From: Hyposmocoma kahamanoa
Taxonomy: Eukaryota; Arthropoda; Insecta; Lepidoptera; Cosmopterigidae
DNA length: 64,000 nucleotides
Assembly: GCF_003589595.1 (NCBI RefSeq)
Contig: NW_020653900.1
Coordinates: 3,101,345 to 3,165,344 of the forward strand
Direction: 5' to 3'
The notes under the pieces were generated by a model. The model did no database searches, had not been told where the DNA came from, and saw only the letters and a list, made by a program, of their open reading frames with translations. Each line of letters begins with the position of its first letter. Position 1 is the stretch's first letter. Shown in pieces: positions 32,770-43,165 of this stretch. A program made the translations under genes and the position numbers.

Positions 32770-33738
32770 ATGATCAAAACAGTGAAAAACGTTTTCACAA
32801 ACACTCTATTTGTGGAGAGGACAAAGGACATTAAGGTTATATCGTTGCCACTGCGTTCACTATCCTCTAAAATGTTGAAAACATTTAAAAACGTTGTCGC
32901 AAAAAGTCTTTCTGTGGAGAAGACAAAGGACATTAAGGTTATGTCGTTGCCGCTATGTTCACTATCTTCAGTGCGGCCTCGCTTTCCAAGCACAAACCAA
33001 CGCCAAGAACACCAAACATTTTGTTGTTGTCCAAGTTACCTCAAAAACGGGACAAAAGAATGCGGAAAGTTACCAAAGTGCAATTCTTTTGAAAATGCAG
33101 GCCGCAGACAGATTTATTCAAACACAACTGATTATTGTAATCTCTACACATCAACTGCGACAAAGTTTCCAGAACGTGATTTACAAAAGAAATTTAGTTT
33201 ACCAATCCTATTTAGTAAATCTTTTGAAAATGTGAAAGACAACGTTTCTCCAGATCATAAACAAGAAGATTTGTCAAAGGATCTGTTGTCGCACGACCAA
33301 CAAACAAGCGGTGAAGTTTTGCATAGAATTCCGACTGGTCCTTCGCCTTCACCACCACGTGGACCAACTTATCCACCGACATGTCCACCGTCACTGGCAC
33401 CGCCGTGTCCGGTACCGACACCCTGTCCTTATAACAGGCCGAGACCCGCCTTTCCACCAGAGATTGCTCGTGAAAGATGCGATGTACCAGTGTGCCCTCC
33501 TTGCACTGTGTACCCAGTTCCACCACCAGCAGTGTCTTCTCCTTCATGTAGTCCACTTACTAATCCACTTAAGGACGTGCGTCTGCCCAAACGGGATTCA
33601 AAGCCAAGAGCACAGAAGGTAGAAGCATCATCTTTCCAAATAAAGCTTTACCGCAAAGCTCACAAGTGCGCGTGTCTCAATTTATACTACAGTCCACAAC
33701 TCCAATTCATAGTAAATCTTATCCGTTTTATTCGCTAA
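32770..33738 (+). CDS. Pro/Cys-rich protein, paralog 1
   Basis: 322 residues; function not recognised. Residues 1-34 (IKTVKNVFTNTLFVERTKD...) are duplicated in tandem as residues 35-68 (LKTFKNVVAKSLSVEKTKD...), a 102-bp repeat containing the start codon. The middle has FPERDLQKKFSLPILF near 130-145 and VSPDHKQEDLSKDLLSHD. From about residue 185 the protein is Pro-rich with paired Cys (TYPPTCPPSLAPPCPVPTPC, then CDVPVCPPCTVYPVPPPA). No signal peptide or membrane helix is evident. The gene at 39395 is a clear paralog: it shares the N-terminus, the ERxLQKxFxLP block and the Pro/Cys end. A GTAGAA at 33618 and a TACTACAG near 33693 could define a 76-bp intron changing the last residues. An AATAAA follows at 33817. 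A structural or germline role is only suggested by composition. Confidence 0.7.
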   Translation: MIKTVKNVFTNTLFVERTKDIKVISLPLRSLSSKMLKTFKNVVAKSLSVEKTKDIKVMSLPLCSLSSVRPRFPSTNQRQEHQTFCCCPSYLKNGTKECGKLPKCNSFENAGRRQIYSNTTDYCNLYTSTATKFPERDLQKKFSLPILFSKSFENVKDNVSPDHKQEDLSKDLLSHDQQTSGEVLHRIPTGPSPSPPRGPTYPPTCPPSLAPPCPVPTPCPYNRPRPAFPPEIARERCDVPVCPPCTVYPVPPPAVSSPSCSPLTNPLKDVRLPKRDSKPRAQKVEASSFQIKLYRKAHKCACLNLYYSPQLQFIVNLIRFIR

Positions 33739-33816
33739 ACCATTGTCAATTTATACCACATTAGAGCATGACATATGACATGAAAGGCATGCAAATGTCC
33801 ATGCTTTTAGGAAACA

Positions 33817-33822
33817 AATAAA
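33817..33822 (+). promoter_or_regulatory. Polyadenylation signal after paralog 1
   Basis: AATAAA about 80 bp past the stop codon, the nearest good signal. Confidence 0.55.
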
Positions 33823-35989
33823 GCATTCATCTTCGATGGTGGTATAAATAAAACTGTTACTTTTGTAAAATTTTAAAACAATAAATAAAAATTTAATTTA
33901 TTTAATCTTATTTCGCGAAGTTGTATATTACCTATTGGCCGCCAAGTGGCCTATCTGTCTCATACATTATAAGGTCTCTTACATTATGAGACAGATACCT
34001 AACCTATTGGCCAGGTTTAACTGTAATTTCGAGAGGGTTCTATAAAATTCATTGGTCCAAAATATCTTAATCACTGAAGAAAGAATTTGTTTAAATAGTG
34101 TGATCACGTACGGAATTGTGTGCTCGCAACTAACTTACATAGTGCTGATATTTGACGAAGTAGAAAGGTTGTACAGTGGCGATGGCAATGAACGATGGCT
34201 CCCACTATAGATTTAAGGGGGTCACAGGGTGTCGCTGGTTGAAGACGGTACAGAACAATACGTACTTATGCGCTATTGGGGAGGTTTATTAATAGTAATT
34301 GATGATATTGGTATTGAATGATTTAAATTGACTAATAGATTTCAGGATCTGGTCATGTGAATGTTAACAGGTACTTTGTAGCTGCACAATAAATCTCGAA
34401 TACTTTACAACAAACAAAGAGATTGGCTACACACACGGAAACTTAGATAATATAGGGTATAGGTGCCCCACAATTTAAAAGGGCTTCCTAATTTAAAAAT
34501 TATTAGTTTACCATGAATAATTCCTATGGATATAACTAGTTTCATCTTTTACATTACATTAAGACATGATTTTATTGATCTAACGTGTAATGATATTGAA
34601 GAAATTGACTTATTGCAAGCCTATTTTTTTAAAGATAGATATACATAATGAAAATACTAAGGAGGATAGATGCCCTTTTCAATAAATTAGTAATATTTAT
34701 TTGTAATCTTTAATATACTGTATATATACATATTACATCTTCAATACTAAATATATACGTGTTTAAAGTTACTTATCGACTTCACTTCGTATTTTTGTAG
34801 CTATCAATACATTCTGTACAAAATGTCCATTGTTTGAACTGTGAATAATTTGTCTTTTTGGTACTTTTACTTACTTTTAAACTATTATCATTTACTTGTC
34901 TTTTTCACTAAAGTAATGTATTTCCTTTTTTTCTTTTCTTAACTTTCTTGTCTTGCCCGTTGTCCCTAAGGGCACCTATACCGCTAAAAATCGAGGCGAC
35001 TATCATATTGGACATGGATAGATGCCCTTTTATTATTACTAAGCTATATAGAAAAGAGCGATTATTGGCCCCTACGTGCGCAGTTAATGAACCAGTGTAT
35101 ACGAAATTTATTATAACTTACAAAGTTATGCGACAGTAAATATATGCGTCTGAAATTTTGAACCGTTTGTCATGTTGGTCGCGGAGATAAACGCATGCAC
35201 AAGCCAAATGCGTCGATTCCACACGAAGCCCTGCAGGAGCTTTGATGAGTGGTGTCTATACTCCTTATTTAAACTAATTATTCTCTGTTGCGATTTGGGG
35301 AAGTTAGGTTTTTGACAACGAGTTACCTATCCCACTGCGGCATGTATCCCGGTTTTACCCTACAAAAAAGTTTGTACTTTTTCTATATTTAGCATTATTT
35401 ATTTGCAGATAAGTAGTAGCCCTAACATTCGACAGAACAGCTCGTCCTTGGAAGCTGAATAACCTATATAGAAGGTCTTCTTTTAAGCTTATAAATTGTT
35501 AAGCTTATAGATAATGTCTCGTACTATTACATCAGATATTATATATGTACATTGTTATGGTCAGCCATCCGCTGATAAGGAAGGATAATCCAACTTGCCG
35601 TTTACCCGCTCACAGTTTGCAGCGATGCTAAATTTAGAAGTTACTTTCTAAGGCATCGGCCGCCTCCTCATGCGAAGCCGTTCATGAGAAACCCTGACGT
35701 GGTTACCATTACTGAGTAACCTGAGTAACTGACTGTGAAGAGACGAAAAAAGAAAGGCCGTTGGAAGGTCAGAAGGTCCTGTCCCTCAACTAAACAAATA
35801 TCTGATCTCGAAATGTATCGGAACTAGGTCGAAATAAGAGAAATTAATAAAAATAAAATCGTCTTTATTTGACGTGCAAAATACGCAAATTACACACAAT
35901 TGGAGAAAATTCCTTTATAATAAAAAAACAATGCTAATAGGAAACAAATAGTAAAAAAAATCAACTTAAATGAGCAACAAAAAGTATTA
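33823..35989. other. Intergenic, no gene seen
   Basis: AT-rich; inverted GGCCGCCAAGTGGCC-like hairpin near 33938-33953. No supported gene. Confidence 0.4.
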
Positions 35990-36187
35990 ACTAAATTAAT
36001 GAGTAACTTGTGTATTTAAGTCTAATTTTTGCTGGACTTGTTTCGAACCAGTCTACGGATCACGGATCACGGACCCCGAACCACGGACCGCGGATCGCGG
36101 ACCACGGACCACGGACCAGGACCTGGTTCAAAACGTGTCGAGCAAAAATTCGACGTAAATACGCGAGTTATCAGTTAGTTCGTCTCA
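35990..36187. mobile_element. MITE-like element with a heptamer minisatellite core
   Basis: Flanking arms of about 65 bp are inverted repeats: the left has GAGTAACTTGTGTATTTAAG and AATTTTTGCTGGACTTGTTT; the right, reversed, has GATAACTCGCGTATTTACGTC and AATTTTTGCTCGACACGTTT. They enclose the heptamer array at 36057-36121. Confidence 0.75.
36057..36121. repeat. Heptamer array (GGAYCRC)n
   Basis: About nine seven-base units: GGATCAC, GGATCAC, GGACCCC, GAACCAC, GGACCGC, GGATCGC, GGACCAC, GGACCAC, GGACCAG. It lies exactly between the arms of an inverted-repeat element. Confidence 0.9.
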
Positions 36188-36412
36188 TGGTAGTTTTCTA
36201 TTTCAAAAAAGCAACAAAAGGCATATCAAAAGGGTCTTCGATTTAACACCCGAGGACTATGCTAATTACATAGCTCGTTATTCGCGGTGTTATTCTGCCA
36301 TATTTTATATAAAAATGAAATGGAACTCCACAATCTAAACTTTAATATATATAATGTGTTGATTAGCATTCTCGCCATATTTACAGAGTAAATCAACAAC
36401 AACTTATTTCTA

Positions 36413-37089
36413 CATAGGACGCACTATAAGTTTCCGGAACTGGCCACTTACATAAACAATATTTAAAAAGTAATTACAACGTTTGAAAATGGAACTCTTT
36501 GGCTGTAGAATACAGTTTGTTTCATCTGACTGTCACTTGTTTTTACATTGTGGCGTCATTTTAGAAATTGGTTGTCTACATCACCATGGATTTAGCTCGT
36601 GAAAATTTCGTATGATTTAAGTGTAATTTAATAGTTCAGCGGAGCTTCGCTCGGCTTCAAACTGCTTTTGGCGATGAAGCACCATACAAGACGACTATTT
36701 ATAGCTGGTTTGCAGAATTCAATCGCGTGAATCTCAGTGACGAATTTCGTGATGTTCGCCCGTCCACTGCTGTGAACAACAAAAACATCGATGCTGTGCG
36801 GCGTATGATCAAAACAGAGAGGCATGTGCAATACCATGAGATTTGGGCATCTTGAGGCATAGGCATGAGTCAAATACAATCAATACTACACAACATTTGG
36901 GTGTGAAAAAGCTGTACTCTCGGTGGATCCCACACAATTTGACTGAGGCCCAAAAAACGGTTCGCATCACTTAGTGCAATGCCAAGCTTATCAAATTCAA
37001 CGAAGGGGCGTCAATTTGGTGTGGGATATAGTAACAGGTAACGAAACATGGACTTATAGTTACGATGTCATAACAAAGCACCAATCGTG
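36413..37089 (+). pseudogene. mariner element, copy 2, 3'-truncated
   Basis: Starts after TA with CATAGGACGCACTATAAG, has the full 5' leader, then a broken transposase: an MDLARENF start near 36584, QRSFARLQTAFGDEA, YSWFAEFNRVNLSDEFRD and AVNNKNIDAVRRMIKTERH, all with stops. The sequence leaves the family at about 37089, before the second catalytic Asp, so the right end is missing. Confidence 0.9.
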
Positions 37090-38124
37090 CGTCTTCCGAG
37101 GACTTTACAGAGGCCATTTTTAAAACTCGATTTGATATTTCGTCGCCTTACTTTCTCAAACTCGTATCTTAAAAAACAAATGCAAAAAATTCATTGTATA
37201 TACATATTTGCAGGATGATTTCACGTCAAATTTCCTTCATATTTAGACACTACCTTTTACCTATTCTTAAAGTAACGCATCCAAATTAACATCCTTGATA
37301 AGAAATTTAAAATAAATAGAAATACTTGCCATCTCCTTAATAATCACTCTAAGATAAGTGTTTGAGAAAGTAAGGCGTCGATTTGTTGTTTTCTAAATTA
37401 TTTCCTTTATGGAAAAGGCAAGTCTTGGTGAATTTCTACCTCTCGAATTCTATCACTCGAATAGCTTCGAAGCTTGGATTTTGGAAAATAGTATATTTAC
37501 TATGATGGTTTAGGTGTAAATGAGTTATTGATTGGTAAATGACTGATTTTATTCTTTAGGAAAACCTATTTTTACTGATTTGTCTCACGTGTATTAATCT
37601 TTGCTTGCACCAATGCGTGCCGAAATGTTAGAAGAATATTTGGCATTTTCACGTTTGGTGACTCCTACAGTGTACACGTCTAAAAATTTTCTCCGGTTTA
37701 CACGTTATTCTATATTTATGAGTATGTTTTATTCAAACTTTCTGGTAGTATTATGCCGGTAGTATTGGAGATTTCCAGTACTACCGGCATGATAAATCCT
37801 CTGAATCGGTTGATATATCATTGGTACATGTATATACAAAAACAAAAATCAAATGCGACTGTATGGGCCATGAGATGAGTGGTATCTTTTGTTATTGTCC
37901 AATAACCCTTGTATTTTACACATCTATTTAGATTTATTTTTGAAAATAATATATGTCAGATGAATTTGGTCGATGAGAGGGTAGTACGGGGGCGCCTTCG
38001 CGGCGGCCCATTGCTCCCCACTTGTTTTCCATAGTATAACAATTACTCATAAACAATTTGCAAGCCGAAATAATAACTACGGTATAAAGTGATCGTGTCC
38101 GCTATCAGAATCGAACAGTTCCTC
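37090..38124. other. Intergenic, one strong hairpin
   Basis: No gene seen. A 38-nt hairpin lies at 37753-37790. Confidence 0.4.
37753..37790. repeat. 17-bp stem-loop
   Basis: ATGCCGGTAGTATTGGA, loop GATT, then TCCAGTACTACCGGCAT; one G/T wobble in the stem. The context gives no function. Confidence 0.85.
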
Positions 38125-38780
38125 TTTTTTTTGTGAAGGATATTTTGCAGTTGGCCGCCGATGGCCTTGACTGCACCATCGGAAAACTGACTGACCGAGC
38201 TGAAGGCTCGTAACCTGTACAATAAACTAAAAAATTAAGTAGCGGGCCTGAGGGCGCCCAAGTGGGCACGGACCTCGGCTCAGGGCGCTACTGAAGACTT
38301 CCACCAGAAGGGCGTGCTATAAGAGAGAATCTACCAATGTACATGTTGAAATGAGGGGCTCTACGACCTCGCCGACGAGGACGTAGTGGTGTGTGTGGAG
38401 ATGGACTGATTTGCGATCTGATTGGCTTCAAAGTGGCGAGAGTGATAGGGTCGTCAGGGTCGTAACCGTTGAGGATTTCCCTTGACTGACGGGTCCTACG
38501 GATTCGCGGTGGGTACTTCCTGAGGGAGTCATAATTGGATGCAGCCACCACGAGGAGGTTGGGGGACCCGTAAATCTATATGGAGGTTAGCGTTGCGCAA
38601 GTACCACGGGGCACCTGTCGCGTTGCGCATGAATCTATTTTGGTGAGCCTGCAGGCGGTGTATGAGGGCGGGATTTACCTGTGCGAATGCGACGCTGGCG
38701 TACGTCATAATTGTCGTGTACAGTCTCACCTTATTACGAAGGGAAAGTTTACTATGCTTGTTGAGAAGGGGGTGGAGGCG
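38125..38780 (-). pseudogene. jockey-like LINE, 5'-truncated 3' end (minus)
   Basis: On the minus strand: KLSLRNKVRLYTTIMTYASV from about 38760, then QAHQNRFMRNATGAPWYLRN and LHIDLRVP (C-terminal part after the RT domain, typical of jockey elements), a frameshift near 38530, then the tail with LNGYDPDDPITLATLKPI. The 3' UTR ends with CTTCACAAAAAAAA at 38125. The RT core is absent. The same 3' end recurs at 29772-29829. Confidence 0.85.
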
Positions 38781-38882
38781 GCTTATTACAATGCCTACTG
38801 CTACTACTAGTCCTGCTACTAAGCCAAGGCCTACAGCCTACTCAAGTAACTAAGCAGTTTGCTTATGTATGTGTTATGTTTG

Positions 38883-38900
38883 CTTATGTTGAGTGTATGC

Positions 38901-38933
<33 letters not shown>
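38883..38933 (+). mobile_element. tRNA-derived SINE (family A), copy 5, 3' tail only
   Basis: CTTATGTTGAGTGTATGCGTT followed by (ATT)n, the terminal part of the SINE with its microsatellite tail. Confidence 0.7.
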
Positions 38934-38934
<1 letters not shown>

Positions 38935-39394
38935 GTTATGTCGACGATATTGAACCTCTGTCGGGTAAACCCCATCTCTCTTTTTCCACCTTCCTAATGC
39001 GGAGAAAAAGTAAAAGAAGTTTCCCCGTTTTAAACAAAATTCCAAAAATCTTGAAAGTGCTGAAACTGTATTCGCGGTGTTACAGTAAAAAAAATAATTT
39101 AAAAAAAATTCTTTATGGTTCAGGTGTATCTGCGAAGTGTCATTATCCTTCAAACATTTGTACAAAACAGAATAAAAAACGGAATAAAAAACGATAAATA
39201 TTAAAGTTGACCAGCGACTATGAACCTGCCACCAAAATTGGTTTGCTTGCCTAAGGAGCAAGCATATTTAAAATTCATGGTATTACTGACATAGCATACA
39301 AGGAAATAAGATAAGAATCAATAAGAAATCAAGTAATAAAAGTAACTTGGGAAGTCCGTCAGATTTTCTGGAACTTTATTGCAACTAGAAAAAA
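38934..39394. other. Upstream region of paralog 2
   Basis: An open frame (LNKIPKILKVLKLYSRCYSK...) at 38990-39197 is Lys-rich and protein-like but starts within the SINE tail and has no match; it is not called as a gene. Confidence 0.35.
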
Positions 39395-40285
39395 ATGTTT
39401 AAAGCATTGAAAAACATTTTTCTAAATAGCTTAATTATAACAAAGACTACTGGAACTATACCGCCATTGGAATGCCCGGCATCTTTGGTGACGCACCGTT
39501 TCCCAGACCCAGATTACAGCCTACAATACCGAACGACTAATTTCCGAAATCTTCCAGATAGAACAAAAGATGACGATAAAGAGAGCCCTCCTATTAACTT
39601 TTCTCATAATTCCGACTGTGGACGGCTAAAACAACATGCTTCACCTTCTCCTTATATAGATACGGACAAAAAGTACTTAGAACGGAAGTTGCAAAAGCAA
39701 TTCGTTCTACCAGTTTCTTTTCCACCTTATGTAAAGAAAAAAGAAAAACATGTCTCTGAAGATCAAAAACGTGTTTCACCGAACGATCTGCTTTCATACT
39801 GCGTAGAAACTTCTATAACATCGCCGAAACACAGTCGATATAATTTAGAACGTTTATCAAAATATTTTCCATATCCACGTACATTGGTTTCGTGCCCAGA
39901 ATCGTCCCCACGTAGGGCACAACCCCCTTTTCCGAATGATGATCTTTCTAAAAAATTGGATGAGGCAGTGTACCCACCTAATCCTCCTTGGCGAGCACCG
40001 ATAGTTCCGTGTCCTGCAATGTATACTCAACCGTATGATATATATGAAAACCTGCGTTTACTTAAGTTACCGTCGTGCCCACCCTGTCCATCAGACTGTC
40101 GAGAAGCGTGCCCACCACCACCTTTGCGTTCCGAATGTTATATGCAGCCATGTGAAAGTACTCTTCCGTCGAAATCCTCTCCGCCACCCTTTGAGAGCCA
40201 TACAGAACCAGAACCAGGTGAGTTTTTAATTTTCCACTTTTCAGTAAACAAATCTAGTGATTTGATCAAACACCTGATTTGGTAA
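39395..40285 (+). CDS. Pro/Cys-rich protein, paralog 2
   Basis: Open frame of 296 residues; function not recognised. It begins FKALKNIFLNSLIITKTTGT, similar to the N-terminal unit of the 32770 gene. It has KKYLERKLQKQFVLPVSFPP at about 89-110, then VSEDQKRVSPNDLLS, and a Pro/Cys-rich C-terminal half (SCPPCPSDCREACPPPPL at about 227-245, then ECYMQPCEST). A strong donor, CAG/GTGAGT, sits at 40217/40218 (phase 1, after HTEPEP), so the last 20 or so residues of the open frame are probably intron. The true terminal exon is unknown. One in-phase candidate is at 55712-55761, giving an ESSCSRNVQPQST-type ending and a 15-kb intron, which is speculative. No signal peptide or membrane helix seen. Confidence 0.7.
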   Translation: MFKALKNIFLNSLIITKTTGTIPPLECPASLVTHRFPDPDYSLQYRTTNFRNLPDRTKDDDKESPPINFSHNSDCGRLKQHASPSPYIDTDKKYLERKLQKQFVLPVSFPPYVKKKEKHVSEDQKRVSPNDLLSYCVETSITSPKHSRYNLERLSKYFPYPRTLVSCPESSPRRAQPPFPNDDLSKKLDEAVYPPNPPWRAPIVPCPAMYTQPYDIYENLRLLKLPSCPPCPSDCREACPPPPLRSECYMQPCESTLPSKSSPPPFESHTEPEPGEFLIFHFSVNKSSDLIKHLIW

Positions 40286-40454
40286 GGTAAAATAAAAAAG
40301 AAATACGTGACATTCAATAAAATAAAAAAAATACAATTGTTAAAGTGATATCTCTAGTCAGTCGCTGATAGCTATAAAGGGACCTGGCTGAGTGAAGAAA
40401 TAGATTTCTTTTTTTTATAGATTTCATTTTTCTCACAAATGGCAAAGATCAGCA
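40286..40454. other. Likely intron/3' flank of paralog 2
   Basis: AT-rich, no recognised feature. Confidence 0.4.
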
Positions 40455-40612
40455 ACAAGTACAAAGAGAAAATCGTAAGGTCCGCTAGTTCGTTCCGTGG
40501 CTTAGTTGGCATAACGTTTGGCACGGTTTGCTGGAAGATATTGGTTTAAATCCAGCCGGATCGAAGGAATTTTTTCTGAGTAGTTGATTTTTGTATTAAT
40601 AATAATAACGAA
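40455..40612 (+). mobile_element. Second tRNA-like SINE family (G), copy 2
   Basis: AGTTCGTTCCGTGGCTTAGT contains an A box (TGGCTTAGTTGG); GGTTTAAATCC about 47 bp later is a near-perfect B box; then GCCGGATCGAAGGAATTTTT and the end TTTGTATTAATAATAATAA. Better preserved than the copy at 15588. Confidence 0.75.
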
Positions 40613-40639
40613 CTAGTGGAGTAATTTCACAAAAATAAT

Positions 40640-41245
40640 GAAATATCATGGTGGTCAAACACCGTGACATTAAAAACCTGAAACCTGAAGTTGCAAAACC
40701 ACAGAGGCAGACGGACCAGTGTGAAGAATACGGCTTCATAAAGGTGATGACGAGGAAGAGGAAGCCCACCAGCCGCAACCTATATGGCATAGCACCGACA
40801 GGATCGAACTTTTTGCTCCGTTCGGCCATACCGACGACGCTGTTGTACCTGTCGCGACTACATTACTCCACAAAGTTTGAGGAGATAGTGATCAGTATCA
40901 GATTAAGCCAAATACACCCTGAAAGTCGAGCAGTTGGAGTCCCGCCACAACGTCAATTTTATTTCGTTTGTGGTAAGAGTGTCGACCGAATATCTGTCGA
41001 TCGTTTTAAAGGAAGAGTTTTCGACCGAAGGGTGTCAAATATCGGCGATTCCGTGGCCTAATTACCTGAAAATCAGCTTGTGCCACACGTCGCCGACAAA
41101 TGCACTTTGTATAGATTAGATATTCAGTTCATTATATTGTTATATTACATTGTACGTGTGTTAGTCCTTAATGTATATTTTGTATGAGTCATGTGGCCTG
41201 AATGAAATGTATAAATAAAAAAATACTTTAAAAAAAAAATATTTT
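40640..41245 (+). pseudogene. A-tailed ORF1-like retrocopy
   Basis: The first frame (40648 on) has RKRKPTSRNLYGIAPTGSNF, IPTTLLYLSRLHYSTKFEEI; after a frameshift near 40900 the next frame has ESRHNVNFISFVVRVSTEYL and FLKEEF-like sequence. This block (GTAPTG...LYVSRLHxST...LESRHNVNFxSFVVRVP) is, from general knowledge, common in lepidopteran genomes as the C-terminal part of a non-LTR ORF1 (sometimes annotated as a zinc-finger DNA-binding protein). It ends in an A-rich run at 41215-41240 with no RT part attached, so it looks like an independent retrocopy. Confidence 0.65.
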
Positions 41246-41667
41246 CAACGTAAGAAAAAAGTTTATATTTTTAACGTGAATTAAGTAAAATATTATATAC
41301 AACTAAAGAGAGAGAATAGATAGGACTACTTACATCTGGTTCTGGTGAACTCCAATTTTGTGACAATAAGTTTTTACACAATGACAAGTAGCAGCGATAA
41401 TGCAAAGCGGCATATACGTGCCACTAATTCGAATTTGATGCGTTTAATTATGATACAGTAAGTTAGGAACAGAATCAAATATATCAAATAAAAGGACATT
41501 AAAGAACCTGTATACATATAAGTAAACAAATGTATGATGCGCTACAGCCAATGTAGCTTCAAGCAAGCCGGTGAGATAAATCAACGTTAATCTTTATCCC
41601 GCGGCATATACAACAATGTCTGACAACAAAAAGGTCCAACAACAGAGACTGATCAGGAAAACATGTA
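41246..41667. other. Intergenic, no gene seen
   Basis: No recognised feature. Confidence 0.4.
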
Positions 41668-42546
41668 CGTGGGGCGCACTGTAAGTTTCCAGAATGAATA
41701 AGAAAAAATACTATAAATGGTCAGAAATTTATTGTTTCTCAAAATATTCTCCGTTAGCGTTAATGCACTTTTTCATACGAATGAACCAATTTTTACCAAC
41801 ATTTATGCCACTTCTCCGTGACAATCTCTGAAACATATTTTTCATGCTCTTTGATAGCTTATTCAGGTGATGATACTCGTTGACCGCGTAACTGGTTCTT
41901 AATTTTTGGAAATAAATAAAGTCTTAAGGTGCTAGGTCGGGACTGTACCCGGGCGGCGTCGTGGTGAATGTTCACTGATCCCACGGCGCCGACTCAACCG
42001 GCGAGAGGGAAACCCGGGGGGGTTTTAGTGGGGTAGGCCCTCCAGTCTGAGGGAGAGTCCCCACATAACTCCTGAGTCTCCCTGGGCTCAGGGGTATCCA
42101 TAAAGATTTCCCCCTGTCAAAAAAAAAAAAAAAGGTCGGGACTGTACGCGGGATGGCTCATAAGGTCAACGTTGTTCACCTTCAAAAATTCATTTCGTGA
42201 CTGAGATTCATACGACCGCGTTTGAATTCTGCAAACCAGCTATAAATAGTCGTTTTGCATGGTGCTTCATCACCAAGAGCAGTTTGAAGCCGAGCGAAGC
42301 TCCGCTGAGCTGTTAAATTGCACTTAAAGTCGTAGAAAATCATATTACGAAAATTTTCACGAGTTAAATCCATGGTGATGTAGACAACCAATTTCTAAAA
42401 TGACGCCACAATGTAAAAACAAGCGACAGTCAGATGAAACAAACTGTATTCTACAGCCAAAGAGTTCCATTTTCAAATGTTGTAATTACTTTATAAATAT
42501 TGTTTATGTAAGCGGCCAGTTCCGGAAACTTATAGTTCGCCCTGTG
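41668..42546 (-). pseudogene. mariner element, copy 3, internally deleted and interrupted
   Basis: TA at 41666-41667 and 42547-42548. On the minus strand the transposase starts MDLTRENFRNMIFYDFKCNL, with QRSFARLQTALGDEA and TIYSWFAEFKRGRMNLSHE; an internal deletion then joins it to the FLKVNNVDLM segment, well into the catalytic domain. A 180-bp A-tailed element is inserted at 41954-42133, within the SPDLAP motif. The start region is the best preserved of the four copies. Confidence 0.9.
41954..42133 (+). mobile_element. A-tailed insertion (family C), copy 2, with 19-bp target duplication
   Basis: The insertion runs CGGCGTCGTGGTGAATGTTC, ACTCAACCGGCGAGAGGGAA, GGGAGAGTCCCCACATAACT, GTATCCATAAAGATTTCCCC to an A-run. 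GGTCGGGACTGTACSCGGG occurs on both sides (41935-41953 and 42134-42152; one difference). It is about 35 bp longer at the 5' end than the copy at 12020. The long target duplication and A tail show LINE-type retroposition. Confidence 0.9.
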
Positions 42547-42548
42547 TA

Positions 42549-42889
42549 TGCACTCGTAGCCTCTGCTGTGCTGTGTCCGGGTAATCACAATATTAAACAC
42601 GGTGGAGTAGGTATATGGTTCTAAACTTTCTGTTACTTTGGTGAACTCATGAAAATCCCAAATTTTTCAACTTAATTTCATATTTACGTTGGAGATATTA
42701 ATGGTGAAAATCAGTTGTAGGGAGATGTTCCGTTTCAATAAAGTGTACTTTAGCACATAGCATGCATGGCGCTAGTTATTACGTCGCATCTAACTTCTGA
42801 TTTATTCTCAATTTTGTTTACGCATTTGACATTTCAAATTTCTGTTTATTTTGTAAATGTTCTCGAAAAGCGCATATTTATCGATATCT
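42549..42889. other. Intergenic, no gene seen
   Basis: No recognised feature. Confidence 0.4.
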
Positions 42890-43165
42890 TAGTATAATAA
42901 AACAGGTATGGTAACTCCATATAATCCTAGCAGAGCGGTTTGTATGTGTGCGCGCCCGCCGCAAGCAGTGTACGGACGACTGACGCACACTTGCGCATAA
43001 GCTCGCGATACATACGCATTGCATAGCGCTGGTCGTCTCACGCAACTTTCATTATTTTGCGAATGTATGTGTCTGTACAAGGCGCACACATACAAACCGT
43101 GCTGCTACGTTTGGTATGGTATGGTATGGTATGGTATGGAAACCATACTTGTTTTTATTATACTT
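42890..43165. mobile_element. MITE-like element (family F), copy 1
   Basis: Long inverted ends: left AGTATAATAAAACAGGTATGG and GCGGTTTGTATGTGTGCGC; right CATACAAACCGTGCTGCTAC and CCATACTTGTTTTTATTATAC. The right arm carries an extra (GGTAT)n run at 43113-43140. The related copy at 55427-55656 shares the CTCCATA...AACGTAGCAGCACGG core. Confidence 0.75.
43113..43140. repeat. (GGTAT)n microsatellite inside a MITE arm
   Basis: Five GGTAT units, at the position where the partner arm has a single copy. Confidence 0.9.

Noticed and set aside
33212..33556. Antisense frame overlapping paralog 1
   Set aside because: Shadow of the Pro-rich coding sequence on the other strand.
38859..39197. 112-codon Lys-rich frame
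   Set aside because: Begins in a SINE tail, no homology, no splice or promoter evidence.
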